35,974 bases of DNA from an uncultured Bacteroidia bacterium. GTDB lineage: Bacteria; Bacteroidota; Bacteroidia; JANWVE01. The stretch's first letter is position 1, and every line of letters begins with the position of its first letter. The stretch lies in contig CALIZB010000159.1 of NCBI GenBank assembly GCA_938028625.1, forward strand, positions 1 to 35,974, read 5' to 3'. A model generated the notes under the pieces. It did not search any database. It was not told the DNA's origin and saw only the letters and a program-made list of their open reading frames with translations. This document shows, in pieces, positions 1 through 8,557 of the stretch. The translations under genes and the position numbers were made by a program.

Positions 1-402
1 ATAAAATCTATTGACGAGACCCCTGATTTTAGTAAAATATTACTCCCCATAGACCCAAAACTTACCGTAGATAGTCTTTCTACTTATGCACAGACATTTA
101 TAAAGCAAATGAATGCACAGATAGAACTGATATATGTAGGAGAAGAAACTGAACTCTCTCGTAAAATACTAGAAAAATACACTCAACTTTATCAAAATGA
201 AGGAATTAAGGTTACTTATAACTTTGTAGACAGAGAAGGCACTATTGCTGAAACAATTCTAGATTATAGCAAAAAAAATGATTTTAAGGCTATTATCATG
301 GCTACACATGCACGTATGGGGATAAAAGCTCTCATTTTAGGCAGTGTTACAGAAAACTGCATTAACAATGCGTCTATACCTGTACTAACCCTGAAAGCAT
401 AA
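1..402 (+). CDS. Universal stress protein (UspA family), 5'-truncated by the window edge
   Basis: The frame is open from base 1, so the start lies outside the window and 133 residues are visible. From about residue 12 there is a complete Usp fold, beginning KILLPID (strand 1 with the conserved Asp). The nucleotide-loop signature appears near the end as HARMGIKALILGSV, a form of the family G-2x-G-9x-G-S/T motif. At least eleven residues precede the usual domain start, so this is probably the second half of a tandem two-domain Usp, a common layout in Bacteroidota. An internal ATG at 109 would remove the first strand and is unlikely to be the start. Usp proteins are small cytosolic ATP-binding stress proteins. 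The gene is convergent with recJ, only 4 bp away. Confidence 0.85.
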   Translation: MKSIDETPDFSKILLPIDPKLTVDSLSTYAQTFIKQMNAQIELIYVGEETELSRKILEKYTQLYQNEGIKVTYNFVDREGTIAETILDYSKKNDFKAIIMATHARMGIKALILGSVTENCINNASIPVLTLKA

Positions 403-406
403 CTTT

Positions 407-2137
407 TTAGTCCCACCGAATATCTTTGAGGCGAAGCTGAATAGTGGTTTTGCCATTGTAAGTATTCTCCTCTACATGATAGGCAATGTTAAAAGAATCA
501 CTTTCTTTAATTTTTCTTATAGTTTCTTCTGTACCCATACCAAAAGCAATTGCCCGATAAGATATTTTATTATCTTGGGTAAGAGAAAGTTGTAAATGCT
601 GATTGCCTACTACTCGGTATCCGTCATCATATTGAGTATACAAAGAAATCTTTGAAGACATAAATACAGGAGATAGATTTTTAGGTCCGAAGGGCGCCAT
701 TTGTTTAAGAATACGCATAAATCTACCATTATCATTAAATACATTAAAATTACATTCTGCATCAATAAAAAGTACAGGTTCAAGGCTGTGTGGTTGTATG
801 CGAGCGGATACAACCTTCTCAAATTTGTTTACAAATGCTTCCAAATTATCTTTTTTCAACGCTAAACCTGCGGCGTATTTATGCCCTCCGTACTGTATTA
901 GCAAGTCCCCGCACTCACAGATAGCCTCATGAACATCAAATTCGTGTACGCTGCGGGCAGAACCCACTAACTTTCCGTCTGATTCTGTAAGCATAATAGT
1001 AGGTTTGTAGTATTTTTCTATTATTCGTGATGCAACAATACCAATCACGCCTTTGTGCCAGTCTTCCTTAAAAAGCACCGTGCTTTTTCTTTTGCCAAAT
1101 ACCTCTTCATTAGAAAGCATATACAGCGCTTCATCAGTAATAATTTTATCTAATCCTTTTCTGTCTTCGTTAATCTGGTCTAACTGTTTTGCCAAATCCT
1201 GAGGCATTTCTTGCTCTGAAATCAGCAGTTCTACAGCATACTTTGCATGTTTTAGTCGCCCTGCGGCGTTAATTCTCGGACCTATCTTAAATACCAAATC
1301 GTTTGTGTCCAATTTCTCGTCATCTACACCAGATACATTCATCAGGGCCTTAATGCCATTTTTAGGGTTCTCTTCCAGTACTTTCATGCCATAATACATC
1401 ATGATGCGATTTTCATCAATTACATCTACCAAATCTGAGGCAATAGAAATAGCTACAAAATCCAATAAATTATATATGGTTTCTTTGGGAATATTCATCT
1501 TTTCACTTAATGCCTGACATAACTTAAATCCTACTCCACAACCACTCAATTCTTTAAAGGGATAATTACAATCTTTTTGTTTAGCATCTAATACTGCTAT
1601 CGCGTTCGGAACAGTATCCCCAGGCAGGTGATGGTCGCAAATAATAAAATCTATACCCTTTTCTTTCGCATACTCTATTTTATCAACAGAACGTATACCA
1701 CAGTCCAAAGATATAACTAAGGAAAAACCGTTTTCCTCCGCAAAATCAATACCCTTAAAAGAAATTCCGTATCCTTCTGTATAACGGTCAGGAATGTATA
1801 TGTCAATGTATTCTTTGTAAAAAGGCTTAAAAAAAGAATACATCAGACTTACAGACGTAGTACCGTCTACATCATAATCTCCATAAATCAGGATTTTTTC
1901 TTTTTGGTCTACAGCCTGTAATATTCTTTGTACTGCTTTGTTCATATCCTTCATTAAAAAAGGATTGTGTAATTGACTTAACTCTGGACGGAAATATGCT
2001 CTACTTTTTTCAAGAGTATCTATGTTTCTCTTAAAAAGTACTTCACATAAAGGATAGGGGGCATTATTAAGCACTGCGGACAATTCTTTTACTTTATTTT
2101 GTGCTGTATTATCTAGTTTTTCATATATCCACTTCAT
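407..2137 (-). CDS. recJ: Single-stranded-DNA-specific exonuclease RecJ
   Basis: 576 residues, normal RecJ length. RecJ degrades single-stranded DNA 5' to 3' in recombination and mismatch repair, using two metal ions. The DHH-family motifs are in order: YGDYDVDGTTS (84-95), LDCG near 145, CDHH (167-170), SIASDLVD near 232, and PRINAAGR (287-294). The DHHA1 part carries WHKGVIGIVASR near 360 and GGHKYAAG (417-424). A C-terminal OB-fold region completes the protein. The ATG start gives MKWIYEKL with no competing upstream Met. It reads away from the S9 peptidase gene across a 125-bp divergent gap. No -7 box was found on its side of that gap. Confidence 0.97.
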   Translation of the reverse strand: MKWIYEKLDNTAQNKVKELSAVLNNAPYPLCEVLFKRNIDTLEKSRAYFRPELSQLHNPFLMKDMNKAVQRILQAVDQKEKILIYGDYDVDGTTSVSLMYSFFKPFYKEYIDIYIPDRYTEGYGISFKGIDFAEENGFSLVISLDCGIRSVDKIEYAKEKGIDFIICDHHLPGDTVPNAIAVLDAKQKDCNYPFKELSGCGVGFKLCQALSEKMNIPKETIYNLLDFVAISIASDLVDVIDENRIMMYYGMKVLEENPKNGIKALMNVSGVDDEKLDTNDLVFKIGPRINAAGRLKHAKYAVELLISEQEMPQDLAKQLDQINEDRKGLDKIITDEALYMLSNEEVFGKRKSTVLFKEDWHKGVIGIVASRIIEKYYKPTIMLTESDGKLVGSARSVHEFDVHEAICECGDLLIQYGGHKYAAGLALKKDNLEAFVNKFEKVVSARIQPHSLEPVLFIDAECNFNVFNDNGRFMRILKQMAPFGPKNLSPVFMSSKISLYTQYDDGYRVVGNQHLQLSLTQDNKISYRAIAFGMGTEETIRKIKESDSFNIAYHVEENTYNGKTTIQLRLKDIRWD

Positions 2138-2206
2138 ATCGCAAAATTGCTAAAAAAAGAGATAAAAGTCAATTTTTTTTGATATTACAAGTATTTTGAT
2201 ATAAAA

Positions 2207-2239
2207 TTTGCATATACAAGATATGTTTTTCTATATTTG
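2207..2239 (+). promoter_or_regulatory. Bacteroidota-type promoter of the S9 peptidase gene
   Basis: A -33-like TTTG (2207-2210) is followed after 21 bp by a -7 box TATATTTG (2232-2239), which fits the TTTG...TAnnTTTG consensus and spacing. The start codon is 23 bp downstream, so this transcript would have a short leader. Confidence 0.6.
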
Positions 2240-2262
2240 CTCTTTGTAACTAGCAAAACACC

Positions 2263-4404
2263 ATGCGAAACTACTTACCTGCTATAATTATTACATTTTT
2301 ACTTGCTTTTGGCTTATTTTGGCAAAGCTGCGGCAAGAAAAAAATGAGCTCCTCTGTACAGTATCCTGTTACAGAAAAAGTAAAACAGACAGACACCTAT
2401 TTTGGTAAAACCGTAGAAGACGAATATAGGTGGCTAGAAGATGACAGAAGCCCAAAAGTTGCAGAATGGGTCAAAGCTCAAAATAAAGTTACTTTTGAAT
2501 ATCTAGAAAAAATACCTTACAGAAATGCCATAAAACAAAGATTAGAAAAACTGTTGAATTATGAAAAATTTTCTGTACCTATCAAAGCAGGAGATTATTA
2601 TTTCTTTTACAGAAATACAGGACTGCAAAATCAAAGTGTAATTTATTTACAGAGAGGTCTTTCTGACCCGCCTGAACTCTTCATTGACCCCAATCAAATA
2701 GATAAAAACGGTACTACTGCAATTCGCTTGTTAGGGGCATCCCCTGATAACAAATACATGGCTTACGCTCAGTCCGTAGCAGGTTCAGACTGGAGTGAAA
2801 TTTACATTATGGAAATTGCTACCAAAAAGAAACTCCCTGACGTACTTAAATGGGTAAAATTTTCAGGTGTGGCATGGAAAGACAATAATTCTTTCTTTTA
2901 CAGCCGTTATCCTGAACCCGAAAAAGGAAAAGAACTTTCAGGACAAAATCAGTTTCATAGTATCTATGAACATAAAATCGGCGAACCGCAGGAAAAAGAT
3001 AAACTTATCTATCGTAATAATGAAAAACCCCTTCTCTATCATTCGGCTGCAATTACAGAAGATAAAAAATACCTCATTATGACCGTAGCCTCAGGGACAG
3101 ATGGGTTTGAAACGTATTACAAAGACCTTTCTAATCCTTTCAGTAAATTTGAAGCCCTGTTTACAGGTTTTCAATACAAAAGCAGTGTTATTGACCATAT
3201 TAACGGTAAGTTTTTAGTACGTACAGATATAGATGCTCCCAAATACAAACTCGTACTCATTGACCCTAAAAATCCACAGAAAGAAAAGTGGCAAACTATT
3301 ATTCCTGAAAAAGAACATTTACTTGAAGAAGTTACGCTCTGCGGAGGTAAACTATTTGCTAAATATCTTGAAAATGCTAATAACAAAATTTATCAGATGG
3401 ATATAGATGGTAAAAATGCCAAAGAAATAAAACTTCCTTCCTTAGGTTCTGTTGATGGATTTAGTGGTAAAAAACAAGATAAAATTACTTTTTACAGTTT
3501 TACTTCATTCACTTATCCCCCTACTATTTACAAATATAACATAGAAACAGGTGAGTCTATTCTGCATTTTAACCCAAATGCTTCTTTTAATCCTGATGAA
3601 TATGAAACTAAACAGGTTTTTGCTACAAGTAAAGATGGTACAAAAATACCCATTTTTATTGTGCATAAAAAAGGCTTACAACTTAATGGAAATAATCCTA
3701 CATACTTGTATGGTTATGGTGGATTTAATGTTAACCTCACCCCTGGATTCAGTGCAAGCCGTATCGTTTTATTAGAAAATGGAGGAGTATTTGCTATGGC
3801 AAACTTACGTGGTGGTGGTGAATTTGGTGAAGAGTGGCATAAAGCAGGTATGAAACTTAATAAACAAAACGTATTCAATGATTTTATTGCTGCATCTGAA
3901 TATCTTATTGCCCAAAAATACACTAATAGCGAAAAATTAGCTATTGCAGGTGGTTCTAACGGTGGTTTGCTTGTAGGCGCTTGTATGACACAACGTCCCG
4001 AACTCTATAAAGTAGCTTTTCCTGCCGTAGGGGTTATGGACATGCTTCGTTATCATAAATTTACTGTAGGCTGGGGTTGGATACCCGAATACGGTTGTGC
4101 AGACAGTACAGAAGCAGATTTCAAAAATCTATATTCTTACTCTCCATTACACAACATCAAAGATGCAAACTACCCTGCAACTTTGGTAACTACCGCAGAC
4201 CATGATGACAGAGTTGTTCCCGCACATTCCTTTAAATTCATTGCAAAATTACAAGCACATCAGAAAGGTGAAAATCCTGTACTCATACGCATAGAAACTA
4301 ATGCAGGACACGGCGCAGGCAAATCCATTTCAAAATCTATTGAAGAAGAAGCAGACAAATGGGCATTTATGTTCTATAACATGAAAATACAGCCTAAACT
4401 CTAA
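2263..4404 (+). CDS. Prolyl oligopeptidase, family S9A
   Basis: 713 residues, matching full-length prolyl oligopeptidases plus a secretion signal. The family cleaves short peptides after proline. The N-terminal beta-propeller opens with the typical VEDEYRWLEDDRSP. The alpha/beta-hydrolase domain is C-terminal, with YGYGGFN, NLRGGGEFGEEWH, the nucleophile elbow GGSNGG (Ser565), DHDDRVV (catalytic Asp within 646-649) and NAGHGAGK (His683), so the triad is intact. The N-terminus (MRNYLPAIIITFLLAFGLFWQSCGKKK split at Cys) looks like a lipoprotein signal with an imperfect lipobox, suggesting a periplasmic or outer-membrane-anchored enzyme. It precedes accA by 39 bp, but accA has its own promoter box. 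Confidence 0.95.
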   Translation: MRNYLPAIIITFLLAFGLFWQSCGKKKMSSSVQYPVTEKVKQTDTYFGKTVEDEYRWLEDDRSPKVAEWVKAQNKVTFEYLEKIPYRNAIKQRLEKLLNYEKFSVPIKAGDYYFFYRNTGLQNQSVIYLQRGLSDPPELFIDPNQIDKNGTTAIRLLGASPDNKYMAYAQSVAGSDWSEIYIMEIATKKKLPDVLKWVKFSGVAWKDNNSFFYSRYPEPEKGKELSGQNQFHSIYEHKIGEPQEKDKLIYRNNEKPLLYHSAAITEDKKYLIMTVASGTDGFETYYKDLSNPFSKFEALFTGFQYKSSVIDHINGKFLVRTDIDAPKYKLVLIDPKNPQKEKWQTIIPEKEHLLEEVTLCGGKLFAKYLENANNKIYQMDIDGKNAKEIKLPSLGSVDGFSGKKQDKITFYSFTSFTYPPTIYKYNIETGESILHFNPNASFNPDEYETKQVFATSKDGTKIPIFIVHKKGLQLNGNNPTYLYGYGGFNVNLTPGFSASRIVLLENGGVFAMANLRGGGEFGEEWHKAGMKLNKQNVFNDFIAASEYLIAQKYTNSEKLAIAGGSNGGLLVGACMTQRPELYKVAFPAVGVMDMLRYHKFTVGWGWIPEYGCADSTEADFKNLYSYSPLHNIKDANYPATLVTTADHDDRVVPAHSFKFIAKLQAHQKGENPVLIRIETNAGHGAGKSISKSIEEEADKWAFMFYNMKIQPKL

Positions 4405-4428
4405 AAAATTATCTGTTAATTATTTTTC

Positions 4429-4436
4429 TATTTTTG
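4429..4436 (+). promoter_or_regulatory. -7 box before accA
   Basis: TATTTTTG matches TAnnTTTG and ends 7 bp before the accA ATG, predicting a transcript that begins at or next to the start codon. No convincing -33 element is seen. Confidence 0.5.
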
Positions 4437-4443
4437 CAGTCTT

Positions 4444-5403
4444 ATGGCAAGTGTAATCTTAGACTTTGAAAAGCCCATCATTGAGCTAGAAGAAAAATTA
4501 ACGCTCATGAAAAAAATGGCAGAGGAGAGCAAATTAGATATATCAGGACCTATTAAAGAATTAGAAGCCAAAATTTTACAACTCAAAAAAAATACTTATC
4601 AGAACCTTACCCGCTGGCAAAGAGTACAACTGTCCCGCCACCCCGATAGACCTTATACTTTGGACTATGTTTATGGTTTATGCACTGATTTTGTAGAACT
4701 TCACGGCGATAGACACATAAAAGATGACAAAGCCATAATAGGAGGTTTTGGTACTTTTGAAGGACAAACGGTAATGTTTATCGGACATCAAAAAGGTAGA
4801 GATATCAAACAAAGACAATACCGCAATTTTGGTATGCCAAATCCCGAAGGATACAGAAAAGCTCTACGCTTAATGAAACTAGCTGAAAAATTTAATAAAC
4901 CTGTGGTTACTTTTATTGATACTCCTGGTGCATACCCTGGAATAGAAGCTGAAGAGCGCGGACAAGGTGAAGCTATTGCCCGTAATCTTTTTGAAATGTC
5001 TACTTTACGTGTACCTATTATTTGCATTGTTATTGGTGAGGGGGCATCTGGGGGTGCATTAGGCATTGGAGTAGGAGATAGAGTACTTATGTTAGAAAAC
5101 ACTTGGTATTCAGTTATTTCACCCGAGTCTTGTTCTAGTATCTTATGGCGCAGCTGGGATTACAAAGAACAAGCCGCAGAAGCCCTTCGCTTAACTGCCA
5201 AAGATATGTTAGAACTCAAACTGATAGACGGTATTATTAAAGAACCTCTCGGCGGCGCACATCAAGACCCACAAGGTATGCTTAAAAACTTACGTAAAGT
5301 ACTCAAACATCAACTTGCAGAACTCAAAGAAATAGATACCGATACGCTTGTCCAACAGAGAATACAAAAATTTACTTCCATGGGCGTGTTTGCTACTGAA
5401 TAA
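4444..5403 (+). CDS. accA: Acetyl-CoA carboxylase carboxyltransferase subunit alpha
   Basis: 319 residues, the normal length for AccA. With AccD it forms the carboxyltransferase that moves the carboxyl group from biotin carrier protein to acetyl-CoA to make malonyl-CoA, the first committed step of fatty acid synthesis. Landmarks are the N-terminal helical segment with [14 protein letters not shown], the [11 protein letters not shown] segment, [34 protein letters not shown], and [12 protein letters not shown] forming the oxyanion region. folC follows 11 bp downstream and is probably cotranscribed. No accD or accBC is present here, so the subunits are dispersed in this genome. Confidence 0.97.
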   Translation: MASVILDFEKPIIELEEKLTLMKKMAEESKLDISGPIKELEAKILQLKKNTYQNLTRWQRVQLSRHPDRPYTLDYVYGLCTDFVELHGDRHIKDDKAIIGGFGTFEGQTVMFIGHQKGRDIKQRQYRNFGMPNPEGYRKALRLMKLAEKFNKPVVTFIDTPGAYPGIEAEERGQGEAIARNLFEMSTLRVPIICIVIGEGASGGALGIGVGDRVLMLENTWYSVISPESCSSILWRSWDYKEQAAEALRLTAKDMLELKLIDGIIKEPLGGAHQDPQGMLKNLRKVLKHQLAELKEIDTDTLVQQRIQKFTSMGVFATE

Positions 5404-5414
5404 TTATCAAAAAA

Positions 5415-6716
5415 ATGTTCTCTGCTTACTCAGAAGCGATAACATGGTTACAAAGTCAGTTACCTGTATTTCACTTACAAGGTAAAACCGCATTTAACCC
5501 AAGCTTAGACACAATCTCTTATTTATCAAGTGTTCTTTATAATCCGCACTTAAAGTATCCTACCATTCATATTGCGGGTACTAATGGCAAAGGTTCTACG
5601 GCAAGTATGCTCGCTTCTGTACTACAAGAAGTAGGATACAAAACAGCTTTATACACTTCACCCCATTTGCTTTCTTTTACAGAACGCATTAAAATAAATG
5701 GGAAAGCCATACCTGAACATGAAATTTTAGATTTAGTTAATCTTTTGTACCCTGTAGTCCAAAAAATGCCTAAAAAACCCAGTTTCTTTGAAATAACTAC
5801 GGCTATTGCTTTTCAATACTTTGCAGAACAAAAAGTAGACATTGCAGTCATAGAAACAGGACTTGGAGGAAGGTTAGATGCTACCAACATTATTCAACCT
5901 ATATTCTCTATTATTACTCGTATAAGTTATGACCATACAGATATTCTTGGAAATACGCTTGCTAAAATTGCATCAGAAAAAGCAGGTATCATTAAACCGA
6001 ATACGCCTGTTTTTATCGGAAAACGAAATTCTGAAACAGACAACGTATTTACAGATATAGCAAAACAGCAAAATTCTGCCATTTTTTTTGTAGAAGATAC
6101 ATGGAAGAGTATATATCAAAATACAGATTTTTTACATGGTATTCATGAAGTTTATTTTAATCAGGAATGTATTTATCCACAGGTAAAGGTAGGACTACTC
6201 GGTAAATACCAATCAGACAACGTGGCTACTGTATGTGCTATATGCGATTTTTTAGCTAATAATCAATGGAATATAAAAGATATTCACTTGTACAGAGGAT
6301 TAGAAAAGGTACAAAAAAATATTAATCTCATGGGCAGAATGCAGGTAATAAGACAAGAACCTTTGTTCATTGCAGATATTGCTCATAATACCGAAGGCAT
6401 ACAAGCTGTTTTAGAGAGTTTATCTCACTTCAAAAGAATACATGCTATAATGGGCATATTACAAGATAAAGATATAGAAAACATGATACAGCAATTTCCT
6501 AAAAATACGGTTTTTTATATGATTACCGCAGATACTCCTCGTGCAATTTCAAATATAACATTGACAGAAATAGCCCAAAAACTAGGTTATACCGCGCAGG
6601 CATACTCTTTGGAAGAAGCTATTCTAAAAGCTTATACTAATTGTACAAGCAATGAAATGATATACGTAGGAGGAAGCAACTATACTGTCAGTATGGTGTT
6701 AAAAAAGTATCTCTAA
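5415..6716 (+). CDS. folC: Folylpolyglutamate synthase / dihydrofolate synthase
   Basis: 433 residues, typical of FolC. It is a Mur-ligase-type enzyme that adds glutamate to dihydropteroate and/or folates using ATP. The P-loop is AGTNGKGSTASML (55-67), followed by the family motif TSPHLLSFTERIKING, then ETGLGGRLDATN and the YDHTDILG motif with the metal-binding His. A second conserved block, EKAGIIKP, follows. The C-terminal Mur ligase domain contains ADIAHNTEG, the usual D-x-AHNP-like motif. The ATG start lies 11 bp after the accA stop. The gene ends 9 bp from a convergent gene. Confidence 0.95.
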   Translation: MFSAYSEAITWLQSQLPVFHLQGKTAFNPSLDTISYLSSVLYNPHLKYPTIHIAGTNGKGSTASMLASVLQEVGYKTALYTSPHLLSFTERIKINGKAIPEHEILDLVNLLYPVVQKMPKKPSFFEITTAIAFQYFAEQKVDIAVIETGLGGRLDATNIIQPIFSIITRISYDHTDILGNTLAKIASEKAGIIKPNTPVFIGKRNSETDNVFTDIAKQQNSAIFFVEDTWKSIYQNTDFLHGIHEVYFNQECIYPQVKVGLLGKYQSDNVATVCAICDFLANNQWNIKDIHLYRGLEKVQKNINLMGRMQVIRQEPLFIADIAHNTEGIQAVLESLSHFKRIHAIMGILQDKDIENMIQQFPKNTVFYMITADTPRAISNITLTEIAQKLGYTAQAYSLEEAILKAYTNCTSNEMIYVGGSNYTVSMVLKKYL

Positions 6717-6725
6717 ACCTTGTAT

Positions 6726-7547
6726 TTATCGCGTGGGAAGTGTTTTTGAGGGTTTGGAACTAGGAAAAAAACCTATGATGAACTTATACGTAGTACTGCT
6801 GTAAATAGCTCTTTTTCTTGGGTCTTTCTCCGGGTCGCAAGGTATATTCTGTTTTGGTATTTCAAACTCAAACATCAGGTATCTAACAGCATTATTATCC
6901 TCTGAGAAAATAAACGGCATATTTATCCGATGATACCTTATATCTTCTCTACGAGTATTACTTCTACCAGCATTCCTACCTATATATCTATAATCTCCCA
7001 TACCAACTTTTTCATATATTTTAACATTATAGTCAATACTTGTAATAAAATCTATGGTGGAGGTATAATCAGGTATGTAGAGTGAACCATAATGCTGTGT
7101 TCTCAAAGCCGCAATAACCGTATTTTTTTGAATAGGCAAACTATCGCGTTTTTGAACAGCTTCGTTATGAGGCGTATATGTTATAACCCAGTAAGGCATG
7201 CGTATAACAGGTTTTCTGACCGCAAATTCTATATTCCCAATTTTTTCTTGATTTCCATTTTTATTTATTCCTATTATATTTACTATAAAAGATGTACAAT
7301 TACAAGCAGGTACAACATTAGCAGATAATACTTTTTGTGCTTTTACACTATCATATACTTCTTTTACGTCAGTAAGTTCTCCATTACTCGCAGTTTCTAA
7401 TGTATACTTAGGATAGTTTTTGTCCTTAGGTAAGACCACTTTTATTCGGTTTAAAGTTCCCGCAGTAAGGCTATCTCCATACTGACATAAGCCTACATAA
7501 ACATGTACACAAATAAAATACAAAAAAATAACAAGTGTTTTGTTCAT
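6726..7547 (-). CDS. Secreted protein of unknown function, possibly GldM C-terminal-like
   Basis: 273 residues with a clear signal peptide (MNKTLVIFLYFICVHVYVGLCQ, cut near 22). The mature part is beta-rich with no catalytic motif. One stretch (about 30-125: NRIKVVL near the start, TSFIVNIIGINKNGN, then IGNIEFAVRKPVIRMPY) follows the rhythm of the repeated beta-domains at the periplasmic end of GldM/PorM, where domains end in a F-x-V-x-x-x-P segment. That likeness is by eye and weak. The rest (130-273) is unrecognised. It stands alone, convergent with folC, with a -7 box 4 bp before its ATG. It could equally be a lineage-specific periplasmic protein. Confidence 0.7.
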   Translation of the reverse strand: MNKTLVIFLYFICVHVYVGLCQYGDSLTAGTLNRIKVVLPKDKNYPKYTLETASNGELTDVKEVYDSVKAQKVLSANVVPACNCTSFIVNIIGINKNGNQEKIGNIEFAVRKPVIRMPYWVITYTPHNEAVQKRDSLPIQKNTVIAALRTQHYGSLYIPDYTSTIDFITSIDYNVKIYEKVGMGDYRYIGRNAGRSNTRREDIRYHRINMPFIFSEDNNAVRYLMFEFEIPKQNIPCDPEKDPRKRAIYSSTTYKFIIGFFPSSKPSKTLPTR

Positions 7548-7551
7548 ACTG

Positions 7552-7559
7552 CAAAAATA
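7552..7559 (-). promoter_or_regulatory. -7 box of the secreted protein gene at 7547
   Basis: Reads TATTTTTG on the minus strand and ends 4 bp before the ATG, implying a leaderless transcript. It shares the 160-bp divergent gap with the phosphatase promoter. The rest of that gap holds nothing I recognise. Confidence 0.5.
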
Positions 7560-7688
7560 TGAGTTTTTAGAATTACCAGTATTCGTATATTTACTCTTGT
7601 TTATAAGAAATATTTTTGTAAGGTTGGCTTGCCGCGTTCAGCCATTGATAAATTTGACTGTGCAGGGTTTTGTTCATTAAATTTTACC

Positions 7689-7696
7689 TATTTTTG
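7689..7696 (+). promoter_or_regulatory. -7 box of the phosphatase-tamL operon
   Basis: TATTTTTG ends 11 bp before the ATG at 7708. A TTTG at 7669-7672 lies upstream but only 16 bp away, short of the usual 19-21 bp, so the -33 assignment is uncertain. Confidence 0.45.
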
Positions 7697-7707
7697 TTGA
7701 GTTAATT

Positions 7708-8556
7708 ATGATAGTAAGTGCTTCGGTTACGCCCCGTGCTAATCCTGAACATAATCAAGACGCAATGTGGCACAGTAAAGGTAAAGAATACAGCATTATG
7801 GCTGTGGCTGACGGTTTGGGTTCTTTTGATTATGCAAACCTTGCCGCACAATATGCATGCCAAGGAGTTGCTGAATATATCCATGATACACCTCATAAAA
7901 CTATTTATTCGTTTGACATGTACAATATTTTTACGTATGCCCAGCAGTATCTTGTACAACAGGCAGAAAAATACCTAACAAAGCATAACATAAAACCTGC
8001 TCACAGCAACATATTTGGCACTACACTCATTGTTGCCGTAGAAACAGAAGAAGAATTTATATGCGGTTATTGTGGAAATGGGGGTATTTTTCATATCAGA
8101 GGCAATTTTGACCATTTTCAGGCTTCGCAGTATTTACCTTGGAATGCAGTTAATTATCTTAATCCGCATACGGTTCAGAACGAACAGGGTAAAGAAGCAC
8201 TCTACAAACTGCTTTCTTTTTACAGTAATCCCGCTGAATACACTCCCACCATAATTCGTATTTCCAAAGACAATATCCTGTACGGTGATATACTCATGAT
8301 TTGTACAGACGGCATATTTTCCAATGACCAGATTCAGATAGGCAAGGACAGTAAAAATAACCTTTGGATACAAGGAGAAGCTACAATGGCAACCCTCTAT
8401 GAATTTCTCAAACCTATACCCCAGACTGAAAAAGCCTTGCAGGAAAAAATACAGCAGTATTTAGCACATCTACATGCCCAAAAGATGTTAGATGATGATG
8501 CTACCTTAGCAATTTGTGTTTCACAAACTACATTAGACTATTACCGTCAAAAATAA
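7708..8556 (+). CDS. PP2C-type serine/threonine protein phosphatase (PPM family)
   Basis: 282 residues of a soluble phosphatase domain with no signal peptide. PPM enzymes use Asp-bound Mn/Mg ions to remove phosphate from Ser/Thr. The motifs are in order: NQDA (16-19), VADGLGS (33-39, metal Asp35), GTTL (104-107), GNGG (123-126, close to the usual GDSR position), CTDG (199-202, metal Asp201) and DDDAT (262-266). It resembles the compact bacterial PP2C_2 type. The tamL-like gene begins 1 bp after its stop, so the two are surely cotranscribed. No partner kinase is seen in the window; the PASTA protein at 31172 has no kinase domain. Confidence 0.88.
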   Translation: MIVSASVTPRANPEHNQDAMWHSKGKEYSIMAVADGLGSFDYANLAAQYACQGVAEYIHDTPHKTIYSFDMYNIFTYAQQYLVQQAEKYLTKHNIKPAHSNIFGTTLIVAVETEEEFICGYCGNGGIFHIRGNFDHFQASQYLPWNAVNYLNPHTVQNEQGKEALYKLLSFYSNPAEYTPTIIRISKDNILYGDILMICTDGIFSNDQIQIGKDSKNNLWIQGEATMATLYEFLKPIPQTEKALQEKIQQYLAHLHAQKMLDDDATLAICVSQTTLDYYRQK

Positions 8557-8557
8557 C

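Noticed and set aside
7548-7707. Small RNA or riboswitch in the divergent gap
   Set aside because: Apart from two promoter boxes no stable stem or known element was seen.
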